Positions 11,531 through 24,700 of a stretch of 64,000 bases of DNA are shown here, piece by piece (the first letter of the stretch is position 1; each line of letters opens with the position of its first letter). Location of the stretch: assembly GCA_014904985.1 (NCBI GenBank), contig MU128989.1, forward strand, positions 98,299 to 162,298, in the 5' to 3' direction. A model generated the notes under the pieces. It was not told the origin of the DNA. It searched no databases and saw only the letters and a list, made by a program, of their open reading frames with translations. Both the position numbers and the translations under genes were made by a program. This DNA comes from Hydnum rufescens UP504 (Eukaryota > Basidiomycota > Agaricomycetes > Cantharellales > Hydnaceae).

Positions 11531-12394
11531 TCAACTGGCAAGTTGTAAGAGCACACAAGAGAAGCCCACCTGCCCTCCTCCAGATTGCCTGTCCTGCCCA
11601 ACAGTCAATCCATGCCCCTACACACCAAACTTTGCTTCACAAATCTCCACACACACATGCCAGCTGTAATTCCAATAGCACAGAAACGAACAAATCGCTA
11701 GCTGATTAGATGCTCCTTTGGCCCCAATAGTAGCTGCTGCACAAGGATATGGAGCAGCAGATGACACTATATGAGCTCTTCCAAGGATGTGAAGGAGCTA
11801 CACAGATTCAAGCAGCCTATGAGGACATCACAAGTAGCTCCATAAATGATTAGATGCTTCTTTGGCTTCAATAGTTAGCTACTGCATAAGGATATGGAGC
11901 AGCAGGATTGAATGTGCTGGCTTCTAATAGGCTCTGAAAAGCTACATGGGCCCAAGGAGCCTTTACAGACCATAAAAGTGGCTCTACCAGTGGTTATATG
12001 TTTGTGACCACTTCTGCAGCAGCTGCAGGCACAAGGAGATGAAGCTGTATTTGCACATATTAGCTACTGCAGCCAATGCAGGGAGTCACAGGAGGCATAG
12101 TAGCCTTCTAAATATTCAAAGTAGGTGCACATGGGGTGGCAGAAGCTAACATGCTGGGTGCTATAAAGAATGAAAGGAGCTGCATGGAACAAAGTAGCTT
12201 TTAAAAACTATTTACATTTTTTGAGTAGCTCCACTCTTGACTGTGGAGCTGATCATCCCTCCTTCATGCTGCTACAAACATGGAAGTTGGGAAGGCTGAG
12301 GCTGAATGATATTTCATTTGGAGCTCCATCACATCACAAAAGAGCTGCTGTGATCTATGTCAAACTAGCTCCTATTATTGACTTAGCAGTTGGG
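11531..12394. repeat. AGCT-rich imperfect tandem repeats
   Basis: A ~145-bp unit at about 11703 (gattagatgctcctttggcc...ggatatggagcagcag) recurs at about 11848 with changes. AGCT and GAGCT words continue to ~12380. Its position just outside the hairpin motif at 12395 suggests the subterminal region of the neighbouring Plavaka-type transposon. No gene seen. Confidence 0.5.
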
Positions 12395-12446
12395 GACCTC
12401 TAAGGTCCCTTTTGGCATAGCAAAAGCCAACCTAAGAGGTCAAAAG
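12395..12446 (+). repeat. Subterminal motif shared by the two transposon copies
   Basis: ggacctctaaggtccc ... caacctaagaggtcaaaag closely matches 15371-15425 and, inverted, 14988-15042. Within each motif ACCTCTTAGGT pairs with ACCTAAGAGGT, so each can fold into a hairpin. It is likely a subterminal feature of the transposon and not its outer end, because homology between the copies at the centre continues beyond it. Confidence 0.6.
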
Positions 12447-12462
12447 TAGTGTCCCTATAGTG

Positions 12463-14330
12463 GATTATTGAGTTCATGAGTACCAATTGTGTGTGCAAGC
12501 CATTTTTCAGGATGATCCCAGAAAAATTTATGGCAACCATGCAACAAATCCTGGCATATAAAGCAGCAAGGATCCACACCAAGTTCTTCCCAAAATGGAT
12601 GCTTGACACAACGAGATAAGCCTTTGTCCACCTTCTTGACTTTGCACACAAACTCCCACATTGTTGCTTCAGGATACTTTTCACACACCAAAGCAAGTGT
12701 TTTCAAGGTGGAATTGCCAGTCCATGGCTCATGACATGTGCAATTCTCCAGGTCTTCATAAGTGGCCATGGTCATTGGACAAGTGAACTGTGTTGTTCCA
12801 GCAATAACAAGTTGTTCCTTTAGGTCGGCAATCCATCCCATAAGAACAGGAAATGTATACTGCACATATCCATCAGGTCCTACAGTTTTATGAAGCTTGC
12901 AGCAGTGGATGGACAATGGTTTGAGCACAACCTTTAAGGATTTGTGGAACAACCACTGTTTGAGGATCCTGGGCTTGTGTTGGGCCTCAGTTTCATTCCA
13001 GATGAGTCAAATACTGTATTGGTGAATTTAGATGTTGGTAATTTTGCAAGTAACATGCAGGCCCCAAAGGTAGGTTTTTGCCAAATGTTGCTGTGAATAT
13101 TTCCAAGAGTGATGTAGACTGCATGCATGGATTTATCACCTGAGAAATTGGTAAGGTGGGTTTCATCTGATGCAATTATGATTGCTTGCAGTGTTGCTCC
13201 TTTAGGAAGCTTGGCTTACCATTCCACAGCTCAGGTTGAGAATATGATAGTAAAATCTCAATGAAGTATGTACCTGCTCTTCATGCCAACCCTCAGCTGA
13301 TGCCATCTCATGATATAATTGGGACATGCTGCTGGTGTCATACACCCATTTTGGGGCAAAATCCATGCAGTCCTTGAAGGATGGATTCTGGAATAAGATG
13401 TCTGCACACTCAACTGGATCACTATAGAAGAGTGTCTAGGGCTCATCAGGTGCATCCTTGAGTATGATCTTGGCTGAGAGCCAGGGTGGACCACCTGGCA
13501 TACTGTGGACTTTCTCATGCAGTTCTTTTGCAGATGTGAAGCTCAATATGTCAGGGTGCTTGCAAACCTAGGCAATATGGGGTGAGAAATTCCACTTATA
13601 TTTATTATTTTTGTTCACATACCCAATTTAGCTTCAAGAAGTGATCAATCACTGCTTGGGAAATATGCACTGACATCAACCACTGGGAAAGCTCCCATTC
13701 ATCCTTGCTTTTCCATGGTTCTGAAGGATTGGTAGGGTTCTCACTTGCTTGGAGACTTTCATAGTGAGTGGGTTGATGGTCTCAGCAGACATGTCCAGTG
13801 TCACTGTTGTTATAAACAACATAGCTGCCCACCTGTAGTGCAGTAGCCCTCATCTTCTAGCCCAGACTCCAGGGTAGGTTGGCCATTATCATCAATATTG
13901 TGACTGCCAGTGCCAGGTGGGTGCTGCATCTCATCAGCAACATGAACTCCATATTTTGGCTTTGCTGACTGTTGATAGAGCTTTTGGTATTGCTTGCATT
14001 CTGGTCATGAAGTCCAGAGGCTTCAAGATGTTGACTGGTGACTGTATTAGGAGTATTTTCTGATTTATTGCATTGCCAATGACAAGAGGGGCTATGGAAG
14101 AAGTGATTCAAGAGACCACTGCCAGCTAGTTTGACAATCTTGGCACAGTATGGGCATAGAAGCTCAGCAGATCCCCTGCCAGAGTGATGTTTGGCATTAA
14201 AAAATTGACCCAGCAAGTTGAGTTTGAATTTGTGATTGCCATGAAATTTTCCAAGTCCACTGACTTGAAAAAAACCTTCCCTTCACACTTTTGAGTTTGC
14301 AATGACCTCTGGGACTTGCTCAAAAATGGG
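12463..14330 (-). pseudogene. Truncated Plavaka-type transposase (left palindrome arm)
   Basis: This is the mirror image of 16130-17955. It encodes the same N-terminal Cys2-type finger (CPYCAKIVKLAGSGLLNHFF, 14166-14107), the SDETHLTNFSGDK core and the KHPFWEELGVDPCCFICQDL block. It ends after ...AHTIGTHELNN, where homology stops at 12463 and the subterminal motif follows. The C-terminal third of the transposase is deleted, giving an internally deleted, non-autonomous copy. It shares an in-frame TAG with the right copy (DEP*TLFYSDPVE), so the transposase was already dead before the palindrome formed. One extra G near 13583 is private to this arm. Confidence 0.8.
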
Positions 14331-15201
14331 TGCCAAAACAGGGAAGCCTGTCAACCCAGAAAATGCACTGAGTCAATTTTTCCTAAGCAACTCACTGTGA
14401 CACAGAAAGTGAAGTGATCTGAGCTGCTCAGAAGGCTGCCATTACCCAACACAACAATAAAGCTCTTAAGGCTGCTGCTGAGGCTGATGCTGATTCTGCC
14501 TTGGTCACTGCTGAAAAGGAAGGGCCTACAGTTGCTACACCAGTAGGGCCCACTGTTTCCCCTGTGAAGGACAGGCAGGCAGTTGACTAAAATTTTTCAT
14601 CTTTGAGGGATTTTCTATTAATGCCACTGCCCATTATGTAGGGTTCTCAGGTGGTCAGCAGTGGTATGTTAGAATTCCTGTGTTTCCTCTGCATGATTGT
14701 GGTTTTAGCTTCTCTGTCATCATTCAGATGACTTGTTGTTAGAATGAATGGAGTACATAGCTTACATAATGATGTACATATGGTCTTTTGGTCTTTTCAA
14801 TGTGTATGCCATTATCCACCCTTGTGGTTTGAGCCAAGATACATAGGTCCTCAAGCCATGACTCAAGACCCTCAGGATCACCATCAAAAGCTTCCTTCTC
14901 TTTAAGGTATGCATCCTTCAATTTGCTGGAAGGCACTATAGACAGATGCTTAATAGGACATGTTCCTACTAACCAGCCCAGAGAAACAAGTTTTGACCTC
15001 TTAGGCTGGCTTTCACTATGCAGGAAGAGACCTAAGAGGTCCAGCCCTGATATACAGCAGCTCCTGCAATCACTAGCACCTGCTGTCATACTGAGAGCCA
15101 GCTGCTCCAATCCATTCTATAGTAGCTGATATATCATCAGAAGAGCTCTTCATAGGTCCTGATCTGTGGCTGTGTGGCTGTGCTTGCAGTTGCTGCTGCT
15201 A
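12463..15201. repeat. Left arm of a 2.74-kb palindrome
   Basis: The reverse complement matches 15212-17955 with only isolated differences and small indels; the coordinate sum drifts from 30413 at the centre to 30418 at the outer end. The loop is 10 nt (15202-15211, gctgtgaggg). Confidence 0.9.
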
Positions 15202-15211
15202 GCTGTGAGGG

Positions 15212-17955
15212 TAGCAGCAGCAACTGTAAGCACAGCCACACAGCCACAGATCAGGACCTATGAAGAGCTCTTCTGATGATATAGCAGCTACTATAGAATG
15301 GATTGGAGCAGCTGGCTCTCAGTATGACAGCAGGTGCTAGTGATTGCAGGAGCTGCTGTATATCAGGGCTGGACCTCTTAGGTCTCTTCCTGCATAGTGA
15401 AAGCCAGCCTAAGAGGTCAAAACTTGTTTCTCTGGGCTGGTTAGTAGGAACATGTCCTATTAAGCATCTGTCTATAGTGCCTTCCAGCAAATTGAAGGAT
15501 GCATACCTTAAAGAGAAGGAAGCTTTTGATGGTGATCCTGAGGGTCTTGAGTCATGGCTTGAGGACCTATGTATCTTGGCTCAAACCACAAGGGTGGATA
15601 ATGGCATACACATTGAAAAGACCAAAAGACCATATGTACATCATTATGTAAGCTATGTACTCCATTCATTCTAACAACAAGTCATCTGAATGATGACAGA
15701 GAAGCTAAAACCACAATCATGCAGAGGAAACACAGGAATTCTAACATACCACTGCTGACCACCTGAGAACCCTACATAATGGGCAGTGGCATTAATAGAA
15801 AATCCCTCAAAGATGAAAATTTTAGTCAACTGCCCTGCCTGTCCTTCACAGGGGAAACAGTGGGCCCTACTGGTGTAGCAACTGTAGGCCCTTCCTTTTC
15901 AGCAGTGACCAAGGCAGAATCAGCATCAGCCTCAGCAGCAGCCTTAAGAGCTTTATTGTTGTGTTGGGTAATGGCAGCCTTCTGAGCAGCTTCAGATCAC
16001 TTCACTTTCTGTGTCACAGTGAGTTGCTTAGGAAAAATTGACTCAGTGCCATTTTCTGGGTTGACAGGCTTCCCTGTTTTGGCACCCATTTTTGAGCAAG
16101 TCCCAGAGGTCATTGCAAACTCAAAAGTGTGAAGGGAAGGTTTTTTTCAAGTCAGTGGACTTGGAAAATTTCATGGCAATCACAAATTCAAACTCAACTT
16201 GCTGGGGTCAATTTTTTAATGCCCAAACATCACTCTGGCAGGGGATCTGCTGAGCTTCTATGCCCATACTGTGCCAAGATTGTCAAACTAGCTGGCAGTG
16301 GTCTCTTGAATCACTTCTTCCATAGCCCCTCTTGTCATTGGCAATGCAATAAATCAGAAAATACTCCTAATACAGTCACCAGTCAACATCTTGAAGCCTC
16401 TGGACTTCATGACCAGAATGCAAGCAATACCAAAAGCTCTATCAACAGTCAGCAAAGCCAAAAATATGGAGTTCATGTTGCTGATGAGATGCAGCACCCA
16501 CCTGGCACTGGCAGTCACAATATTGATGATAATGGCCAACCTACCCTGGAGTCTGGGCTAGAAGATGAGGGCTACTGCACTACAGGTGGGGCAGCTATGT
16601 TGTTTATAACAACAGTGACACTGGACATGTCTGCTGAGACCATCAACCCACTCACTATGAAAGTCTCCAAGCAAGTGAGAACCCTACCAATCCTTCAGAA
16701 CCATGGAAAAGCAAGGATGAATGGGAGCTTTCCCAGTGGTTGATGTCAGTGCATATTTCCCAAGCAGTGATTGATCACTTCTTGAAGCTAAATTGGGTAT
16801 GTGAACAAAAATAATAAATATAAGTGGAATTTCTCACCCATATTGCCTAGGTTTGCAAGCACCCTGACATATTGAGCTTCACATCTGCAAAAGAACTGCA
16901 TGAGAAAGTCCACAGTATGCCAGGTGGTCCACCCTGGCTCTCAGCCAAGATCATACTCAAGGATGCACCTGATGAGCCCTAGACACTCTTCTATAGTGAT
17001 CCAGTTGAGTGTGCAGACATCTTATTCCAGAATCCATCCTTCAAGGACTGCATGGATTTTGCCCCAAAATGGGTGTATGACACCAGCAGCATGTCCCAAT
17101 TATATCATGAGATGGCATCAGCTGAGGGTTGGCATGAAGAGCAGGTACATACTTCATTGAGATTTTACTATCATATTCTCAACCTGAGCTGTGGAATGGT
17201 AAGCCAAGCTTCCTAAAGGAGCAACACTGCAAGCAATCATAATTGCATCAGATGAAACCCACCTTACCAATTTCTCAGGTGATAAATCCATGCATGCAGT
17301 CTACATCACTCTTGGAAATATTCACAGCAACATTTGGCAAAAACCTACCTTTGGGGCCTGCATGTTACTTGCAAAATTACCAACATCTAAATTCACCAAT
17401 ACAGTATTTGACTCATCTGGAATGAAACTGAGGCCCAACACAAGCCCAGGATCCTCAAACAGTGGTTGTTCCACAAATCCTTAAAGGTTGTGCTCAAACC
17501 ATTGTCCATCCACTGCTGCAAGCTTCATAAAACTGTAGGACCTGATGGATATGTGCAGTATACATTTCCTGTTCTTATGGGATGGATTGCCGACCTAAAG
17601 GAACAACTTGTTATTGCTGGAACAACACAGTTCACTTGTCCAATGACCATGGCCACTTATGAAGACCTGGAGAATTGCACATGTCATGAGCCATGGACTG
17701 GCAATTCCACCTTGAAAACACTTGCTTTGGTGTGTGAAAAGTATCCTGAAGCAACAATGTGGGAGTTTGTGTGCAAAGTCAAGAAGGTGGACAAAGGCTT
17801 ATCTCGTTGTGTCAAGCATCCATTTTGGGAAGAACTTGGTGTGGATCCTTGCTGCTTTATATGCCAGGATTTGTTGCATGGTTGCCATAAATTTTTCTGG
17901 GATCATCCTGAAAAATGGCTTGCACACACAATTGGTACTCATGAACTCAATAATC
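15212..17955. repeat. Right arm of the 2.74-kb palindrome
   Basis: Inverted copy of 12463-15201. The differences I could find by eye include g/a near the loop and one base in the 'gctgatatatcatc' segment. Homology ends inside the transposase at ...CTCAATAATC. Confidence 0.9.
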
Positions 17956-19329
17956 ACTACATTGCTCAACCCAAGGCAGGATTCCACCACTTCAGTTGTG
18001 GCATATCCAAGATATTGCAAGTGTCTGGTTGAGAGCACTGCAACTTCCAAAAATCTATCTTAGCAGTGATTTCAGGTGCAGGTGCTGCTGATCCACAAGT
18101 TATTTGCATGATCCAAACACTCATTGATTACATATACATGGCTCAATTCCTGCTCCAATCTGAGGATATGTTAGATGATATGGCCATGTTACTTGATACC
18201 ATTCATCACAACAAGCAGGTTTTTATCAAAAATGGTTCCCATGGTGATATGGACCACCTTAACATTCCCAAACTCTATGGACTTCCTCACTCTATTGACA
18301 ACATTACAATGGTGTCTCAATTAATTTCACAACTGAAACTGCTGAGTACCTCCATATTCCTATGTGCAAGGACCTTTATAATGCCACCAATTGCCATCAG
18401 TATGAAACCCAGATGCTACATCTCCTTGATATGCATGAAAAGATCCACTTCTGTGATGCTTATATGACATGGGCTCAAGGACATGGCAACTGCAAGCACA
18501 ATAAATGTGACAATGCCACTCACTGGCATGCTGAGGCTAGCACTTCATTGATCTCATGCACTGCAATCAGAAGCTTGGCAATGCAACATGCTGGTCACAT
18601 CAAAATAGCACAGTGAGTGCCTCTTCTCCAAGTTGCAATAGAGCCCATTCCCTCAGACTATGATCCACCTGATTTTATATCTGCAATATGTCACTTTACA
18701 GAGCTTGGCCACAGCAGCACATCCTCTGGTCATACACAGTGGTATTACACAACTGATGCAGTGCCTCCTTTATTCTCTGTTCTCAATATATGGACATCAT
18801 TTCATGTTGCTGTACCTGGAATTAACAAGTTCTATCCCACCAAAATCAGAACCATTCAATGCAAGCCCCAGGGCAGGACCACTGCCCAATTTGATCCTGT
18901 CCTGGTCATGGTCCATCCTAGGGAGGTTGATATTCACCCTGTGTACTTTGGCTTGCACAAGCCCCAGATAGATTCACTGACATGATCAAAATCTGAAGGA
19001 TATTGTGTTGCTGAATTGTGTCTTGTTTTTCAAACTTGGAAAGACCCTCAGAATCCACATGCTGGGTGACCTTTTTATGCATATGTGTTGTGGTATACTG
19101 AAATTCCCCCAACCCCTGCATGCAATGTCAAACTATACCATGTTGATAAAGATATATCTCACTCAGGTGTTTGCAGAAGCAGGGTCATACTCCTAGAACA
19201 GATCACACAACCTTGCCCCCTTGCTCCAGTCATTTCAGGAGGACTTACAAATGAAACTTGTTATAGTACTTTTAATTCCTTCTATATCAACTCATTTTCA
19301 AGTCATGGTGACTATTGTCATTTGCACTA
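16130..19329 (+). pseudogene. Plavaka-type DNA transposase, degenerate
   Basis: In order: an N-terminal zinc finger (CPYCAKIVKL...HSPSCHWQC, ~16260-16350); a domain with DEWELSQWLMSVHI (~16720); an intron ending CTAG at ~16850; ILFQNPSFKDCMDFAPKW (~17020); the core SDETHLTNFSGDKSMHAVYI (~17250-17310), typical of the superfamily; KHPFWEELGVDP...FWDH (~17815); MIQTLIDYIYMAQF (~18110); FTELGHSSTSSGH...FHVAVPGINKFYP (~18690-18840); and a C-terminal SFYINSFSSHGDYCHLH ending TAG at 19329. Plavaka transposases are large DDE enzymes related to CACTA/EnSpm-type elements and are abundant in Agaricomycetes. Several frameshifts and an in-frame TAG at ~16980 show that it is inactive. No matching 3' subterminal motif was found downstream of 19330. 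Confidence 0.8.
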
Positions 19330-19513
19330 GTTTTCTGACCACTTAATATATTTTATTTGAAACCAAAGGGAACCACCCAAGCAACCTGGGCACTGAAACC
19401 ACATTTAAGTCCCTTGAGCTTGACATACAATTGGGTTTCCTGTATTCCATGGGTCAGGCCACTCATAACCCTCCAAAATCCAACCTTCAAACCTGACCCA
19501 CAGAAACACCCAG

Positions 19514-20845
19514 TGTTGGAGGGATAAATCCCTACACCATAGAATCCTCATCCAAGGCCATTTTCCTTACAAACAAAACAATTACATGTCATCATGCTCA
19601 TTTAAATTTATCATCATTTGTTTATTCAAGAAATCAATTGGATTCCCACCCCTTTCCAACTCATAATATCGCTTCATTCCTTTACCATGTCCACCAGTCA
19701 ATTTATTGACTATCTGTCAGACTTCAACAGTCCTCATCAAAAAGGGGCAGTTTATGCCCTACTTCAAGTCCATTTTCTTTGGACAAGGCAATTCAACTTG
19801 CCATTCTTCCTCAAGACTGTATGGCTTGTCTGTTCTTCCAAGCCATCCTACTGCCTTAAGGGTGATGAATTGTGATTATGTAACAACATGGACCAGGCCT
19901 AGTTCCGATTCTGGACTCATGGATCTGTCACATGATCCAGATAGGGGCTGCACTACTCTGAAGGAGTATTTTTCGAATTTCTCTGTCATTTTTGATCAGA
20001 TCGACTCAAAACAACCACACCCAGAAAGATATGAATTGTACCTATCGAATGGAACCAAACACAAAACGAACAGATCAAAAATGCAGTCCCTGTAACAATA
20101 TCTTGCCATGATTCATACTCTGAAGGAGTATTTCTTGATTTTTGAAGCCAATTCTTATTGGATTTGTTCATGAGTACCAAGTGGATGCAAACTCCATTTT
20201 TCACAAGACAACTCCCTCACCATGACTCCCCCTTTGCTCCACCATTCAAAATAGTGAATTACTTCTGGCCCTCTTATGTCCAATGGAGAAGACCCTCAGG
20301 GCGACCTATTCCACTTCTCCTTAAGGGAACTTGTCCAGGTTTGAAGGAGAAATAGCATGTAATGTGTCAATCTCCCCTTTTATCTTGAAATTGGAATATC
20401 TCCATCAGTTTTGAAGATTTTAACTTGATTTCTTTTTCTCTGTATGTCCCTTAAGTCCGACTTTTTCACTTTCTATTGAGTTGAAGTCTGGATTGTATAT
20501 TAGGTGCAGCTAGCACACAAATTCAGTAGTTCTCCCCCTCCCTCCAGTTTGAAGCTTCTTGAACAGCTGCTGGTCCCTGGGTGATTTCTCACTACAAAAA
20601 GCAGATTCTAACTACACTTTGACTATGGTCTCAAGAAGAGATTCTTAGGGTGTGGTAATTTGACTGAAACACACATTTTCTCACTTAATTGCTTGGGCTT
20701 TGTTGGCTCACTGCAATTTCCCTGTTCCAAAGACCTTCCCCCACTCAGACCTGAACATCCAGATTAGATCCGCGATCCCCTCTTTCATCCCCAGCTCAAC
20801 ATCATGGACAGTGGTTGGATTGGTTTAATAACCAACCTGCTTACA
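19514..20845 (+). mobile_element. LTR (solo or truncated), relative of the 7277 LTR
   Basis: It begins TGTTGGAGGGATAAATCCCTAC and ends ...CTGCTTACA, and aligns throughout with 7277-8644 (for example gattatgtaac...cctgtcacatgat, tctgaaggagtat, cccccagtttgaagc). The flanking 5-mers (CCCAG / CTGGC) do not match, so no target duplication is visible. 20846-21790 may be the remnant of its internal region: it has a 73-codon frame from 20804 and two copies of a ~110-bp repeat (caagctttttt...ctctcaatgttgataaccca at ~21160 and ~21275), but no pol gene. Confidence 0.7.
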
Positions 20846-21790
20846 CTGGCAAGTTTGCTGATGCAGTCTGCTGAGTTTGTTCAGGATGTTGATCTACTGC
20901 TTCCTATACCTGGGGTGGTACAGAGAGAGCCTCAGGATTCCACCATGCATCCAATCCCACAATTTGTCCCTCCTGTTTCAGCTGGGTCTTCAGCCAACCC
21001 ATTGGGTTCACAAGACTGGTGACTTGGAAGCTTCCCTGGAGATCAAGGGGATGATGACCTGACCTTGGCCTGGGTCTGTATAGCCCACAAGAACAGCCCC
21101 TACCTGACATGAATGGTGGAAATCTGTGGTTCCAAAACTTTACAGGGGATATGGTTTGATGTTCAAGCTTTTTTTTTCTAAAAAAAAAAACAAGACTGGG
21201 CTCTCAATGTTGATAACCCAGTAACTGCCATTGATTGTATACATTCATTTTAATAACTGGCTTTTGCTTTCAAGCTTTTTAAAAAAAATTAACATTGGGC
21301 TCTATCAATATTGATAACCCATTGATTGTCCTCTTTTAGTTCTTTAATAATAGTTATAAGTTAGCTTTGGTCTTGCCAATACACTTTATGCTCCTCTGTA
21401 AACTCAAGTCCCCAGTTTGAGATCAAATTGATATCAAAAGGAGAAGGCAAAGTGCCTGCTCTGAGATCAATTGATATCAAAGGCTTTTGAGACCTCATAG
21501 GTATCAAATTTGATGCTGTTTGACATACCTTTTGAGGACCACCTATGTGACTGACTGAGGTGATCCAAGGTCAAATAATTGCCAGCATCCTGGCAATATG
21601 TCACACAATTAGGTGATGCATGGGAGCCTCACTTAGAATCCCACCCAGCAATTCTGGTAGACCCTTGTTGGGACTCCTTTTATCTTGGTGCTTTAATTTG
21701 CCAATTGAAGGTCTTGAGAACATACTATAATTATTTTCTTATTTGGTAAGTAGCAACATATGCATGTTCAAATTTACAAATCCCTGTCTT

Positions 21791-24700
21791 TTACTCCACC
21801 AAGCAGTTCTGTGCCCACTCCTTGCCACACTTCAGGGGGTGAAAATCAATTTGAGTGTTGTTGGGATTTCCCATGATATGACAGTGAGGGTGCTCCAAGG
21901 ATGCATGATAGGCAGGAGGGACCCAGAGAATAAGCTCATGATTGGGTCCCAAAATCCATCCATCATCAAGTTGAAAGGGAGATGGTGGGAGTGGGAACAG
22001 ATGGACAGGATACTGGAGGGTGTGTTTAGATTCTGCACTTGGTGATGATGAAATTTTGATAGTGTGGTCCTTCAAGCTGGAAGGGATCTGATTTCCATCA
22101 GGTGAGAAAGAAATGGGTGAGATGATATTGTCATATCCTTGCATTGGCTGGCCAGTGCCTGTCCCTGTTGCTATATTCCAGAGTTGTATGGTCCCATCCC
22201 AGGAGCCAGAAGCAATCTGCTGGCCATCAGGTGAGAAAGCAAGGGACCAGATGGAACCATGATGCCCCCCCATTGGCTGCCCAATTCTTGCCCTTGTCTC
22301 CACATTCCAGAGTTGTAGTGTGTTGTCCTGAGAGCCAGAAGCAATCTGCTTGCCATCAGGGGAGAAAGCAATGGAGTAGATGGAACCATAATGCCCCTCC
22401 ATTGGCTGCCCAATGGTTGCCCCAGTCTCCACATTCCATAGTTGTATTGTGGTGTCATCAGAGCCAGAAGCAATCTGCTTGCCATTGGGTGAGAAAGCAA
22501 TGTAGTAGACAGAACCATGATGCCCCTCCATTGGCTGGCCAATGCTTGCCCCTGTCTCCACATTCCAAAGTTGTATTGTGGTGTCCTGAGAGCCAGAAGC
22601 AATCTGCTTGCCATCAGGTGAGAAAGCAATAGAGTAGATGGAACCATGATGCCCCTCCATTGGCTGGCCAATGCTCTCCCCTGTCTCCACATCCCAGAGT
22701 TGCATGGTCTTGTCCTGAGAGCCAGAAGCAATCTGCTTGCCATTAGGTGAGAAAGTAATGGAGTAGATGGGACCATGATGCCCCTTCATTTTCTGGCCAA
22801 TGCTGGCCCCTGTCTCCACATTCCAGAGTTGTATTGTGTTGTCCAGAGAGCCAGAAGCACTCTGCTTGCCATCAGGTGAGAAAGAAATGGACAAGATGGA
22901 ATGATGATGCCCCTCCTTTGGCTGGCCAATGCTAGCCCCTGTCTCCATGCTCCAGTGTTGTATTGTGTTGTCCTGAGAGCCAGAAACAATCTGCTTGCCA
23001 TCAGGTGAGAAAGCAATGGAACAGATGGAACCATGATGCCCCTGTATTGGCTGGCTGATGTTTGCCTCTGTCTCCACATTCTGGAGTTGTGTTGTGTTGT
23101 CCTGAAAGCCAGAAGCAATCTGCTTGCCATCAGGTGAGAAATCAATGGACTGGATGAAATGATCATGCCCCTGCATTGGCTGGCCAATGCTTGCCCCTAT
23201 CTCCACATTCCAGAGTTGTATGGTCTTGTCATCAGAGCCAGAAGCAATCTGCTTGCCATCAGGTGAGAAAGCAATGGACCTGATGGAACCATGATGCCCC
23301 TCCATTGGCTGGCCAATTCTTGCCCCTGTCTCCACATTCCAGAGCTGTATGGTCTTGTCCCTGGAGCCAGAAGCAATCTGCTTGCCATCAGGGGAGAAAG
23401 CAATGGAGTAGATGGAACCATGATGCCCCTCTATTGGCTGGCCAATGCTTGCCCCTGTCTCCACATTCCAGAGTTGTATTGTATTCTCATTAGAGCCAGA
23501 AGCAATCTGCTTGCCATCAGGTGAGAAAGCAATGGAGTAGATGGAACCATGATGTCCCTTCATTGGCTGGCCAATGCTTTCCCCCATCTCCACACTCCAG
23601 AGTTGTATGGTCTTATCCCTAGAGCCAGAAGCAATCTGCTTGCCATCAGGTGAGAAAGCAATGGAGTAGATGGAATCACAATGCCCCTTCATTGGCTGGC
23701 CAATGCTTGCCCCTGTCTCCACACTCCAGAGTTGTATGGTCTCATCCAAGGAGCCAGAAGCAATCTGCTTGCCATCAGGTGAGAAAGCAATGGAGGAGAT
23801 GGTATCATGATGCCCCTTCATTGGCTGGCCAATGCTTTCCCCTGTCTCCACACTCCAGAGTTGTATGGTCTTGTCCCTGGAGCCAGAAGCAATCTGCTTG
23901 CCATCAGGTGAGAAAGCAATGCAGACAATGGCATGGTGATGCCCCTTCATTGCCTGACCAATGGTTGCCCCTGTCTCCACATTCCAGAGTTGTATGGTCT
24001 TGTCCTGAGAACCAGAAGCAATCTGCCTGCCATTGGGGGAGAAAGCAACAGATCGTACAGCTTCATGATGCCCTTCCAACCTCAGCATCATCTTTGGCCA
24101 ATGCTGAAGTTGTCCCTGAACAAGTTTTGCAACTCCTGGAAATTGGCCATGCCACCTCTGATATAGGAGGGATGATGTGGGAGCAAATGTGAGACCAGAG
24201 AGGTAGATGTGAGGCACACTGGTTGCAATGGCATTTGCAAACATGGAGACAAATTGCACTGCATCCTCCTGCTCTTCAATGAGGTCCACAGCAATCTGGG
24301 GAATGCATCCTGACAATCAGCTCCCAGCTTCACCACATGATCAAATTGGAGCCGTGCTTACATGAGAGGGACTAAGCGAGGCCAATGCAATTTGAGGTGA
24401 ACTCTGTGTAAGGCTCATCACTTCCAACCACGGCAAGAAATCTTTGTGAAAGAATGACTCCAAGTGTTTCCGAGCAAACTCGCCACTGGAGGTTTCAGAC
24501 ACATGTGAACCCCAGAATCGACAAGCATAATACAGATGATAAGGGATGTGTTTTTCCCGGAGACCCTTAATGTCGGGGACATCAACATTGCGAAGGAACG
24601 ACGTCGGAAATTCACAGATATTAAATTTCAAGCTCTCCTCCATCAAGTGGAAGCACGCCAGGGCCATGCTCTGATTCGCTTGGCCTTCATCGATGTAGAA

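Noticed and set aside
12170..12403. Plus-strand 77-codon frame
   Set aside because: It lies in the AGCT-rich subterminal repeat region and has no family resemblance.
22144..24192. Long plus-strand open frames opposite the WD40 array
   Set aside because: They are periodic shadows of the 129-bp WD40 repeat (a multiple of three) and have no independent coding character.
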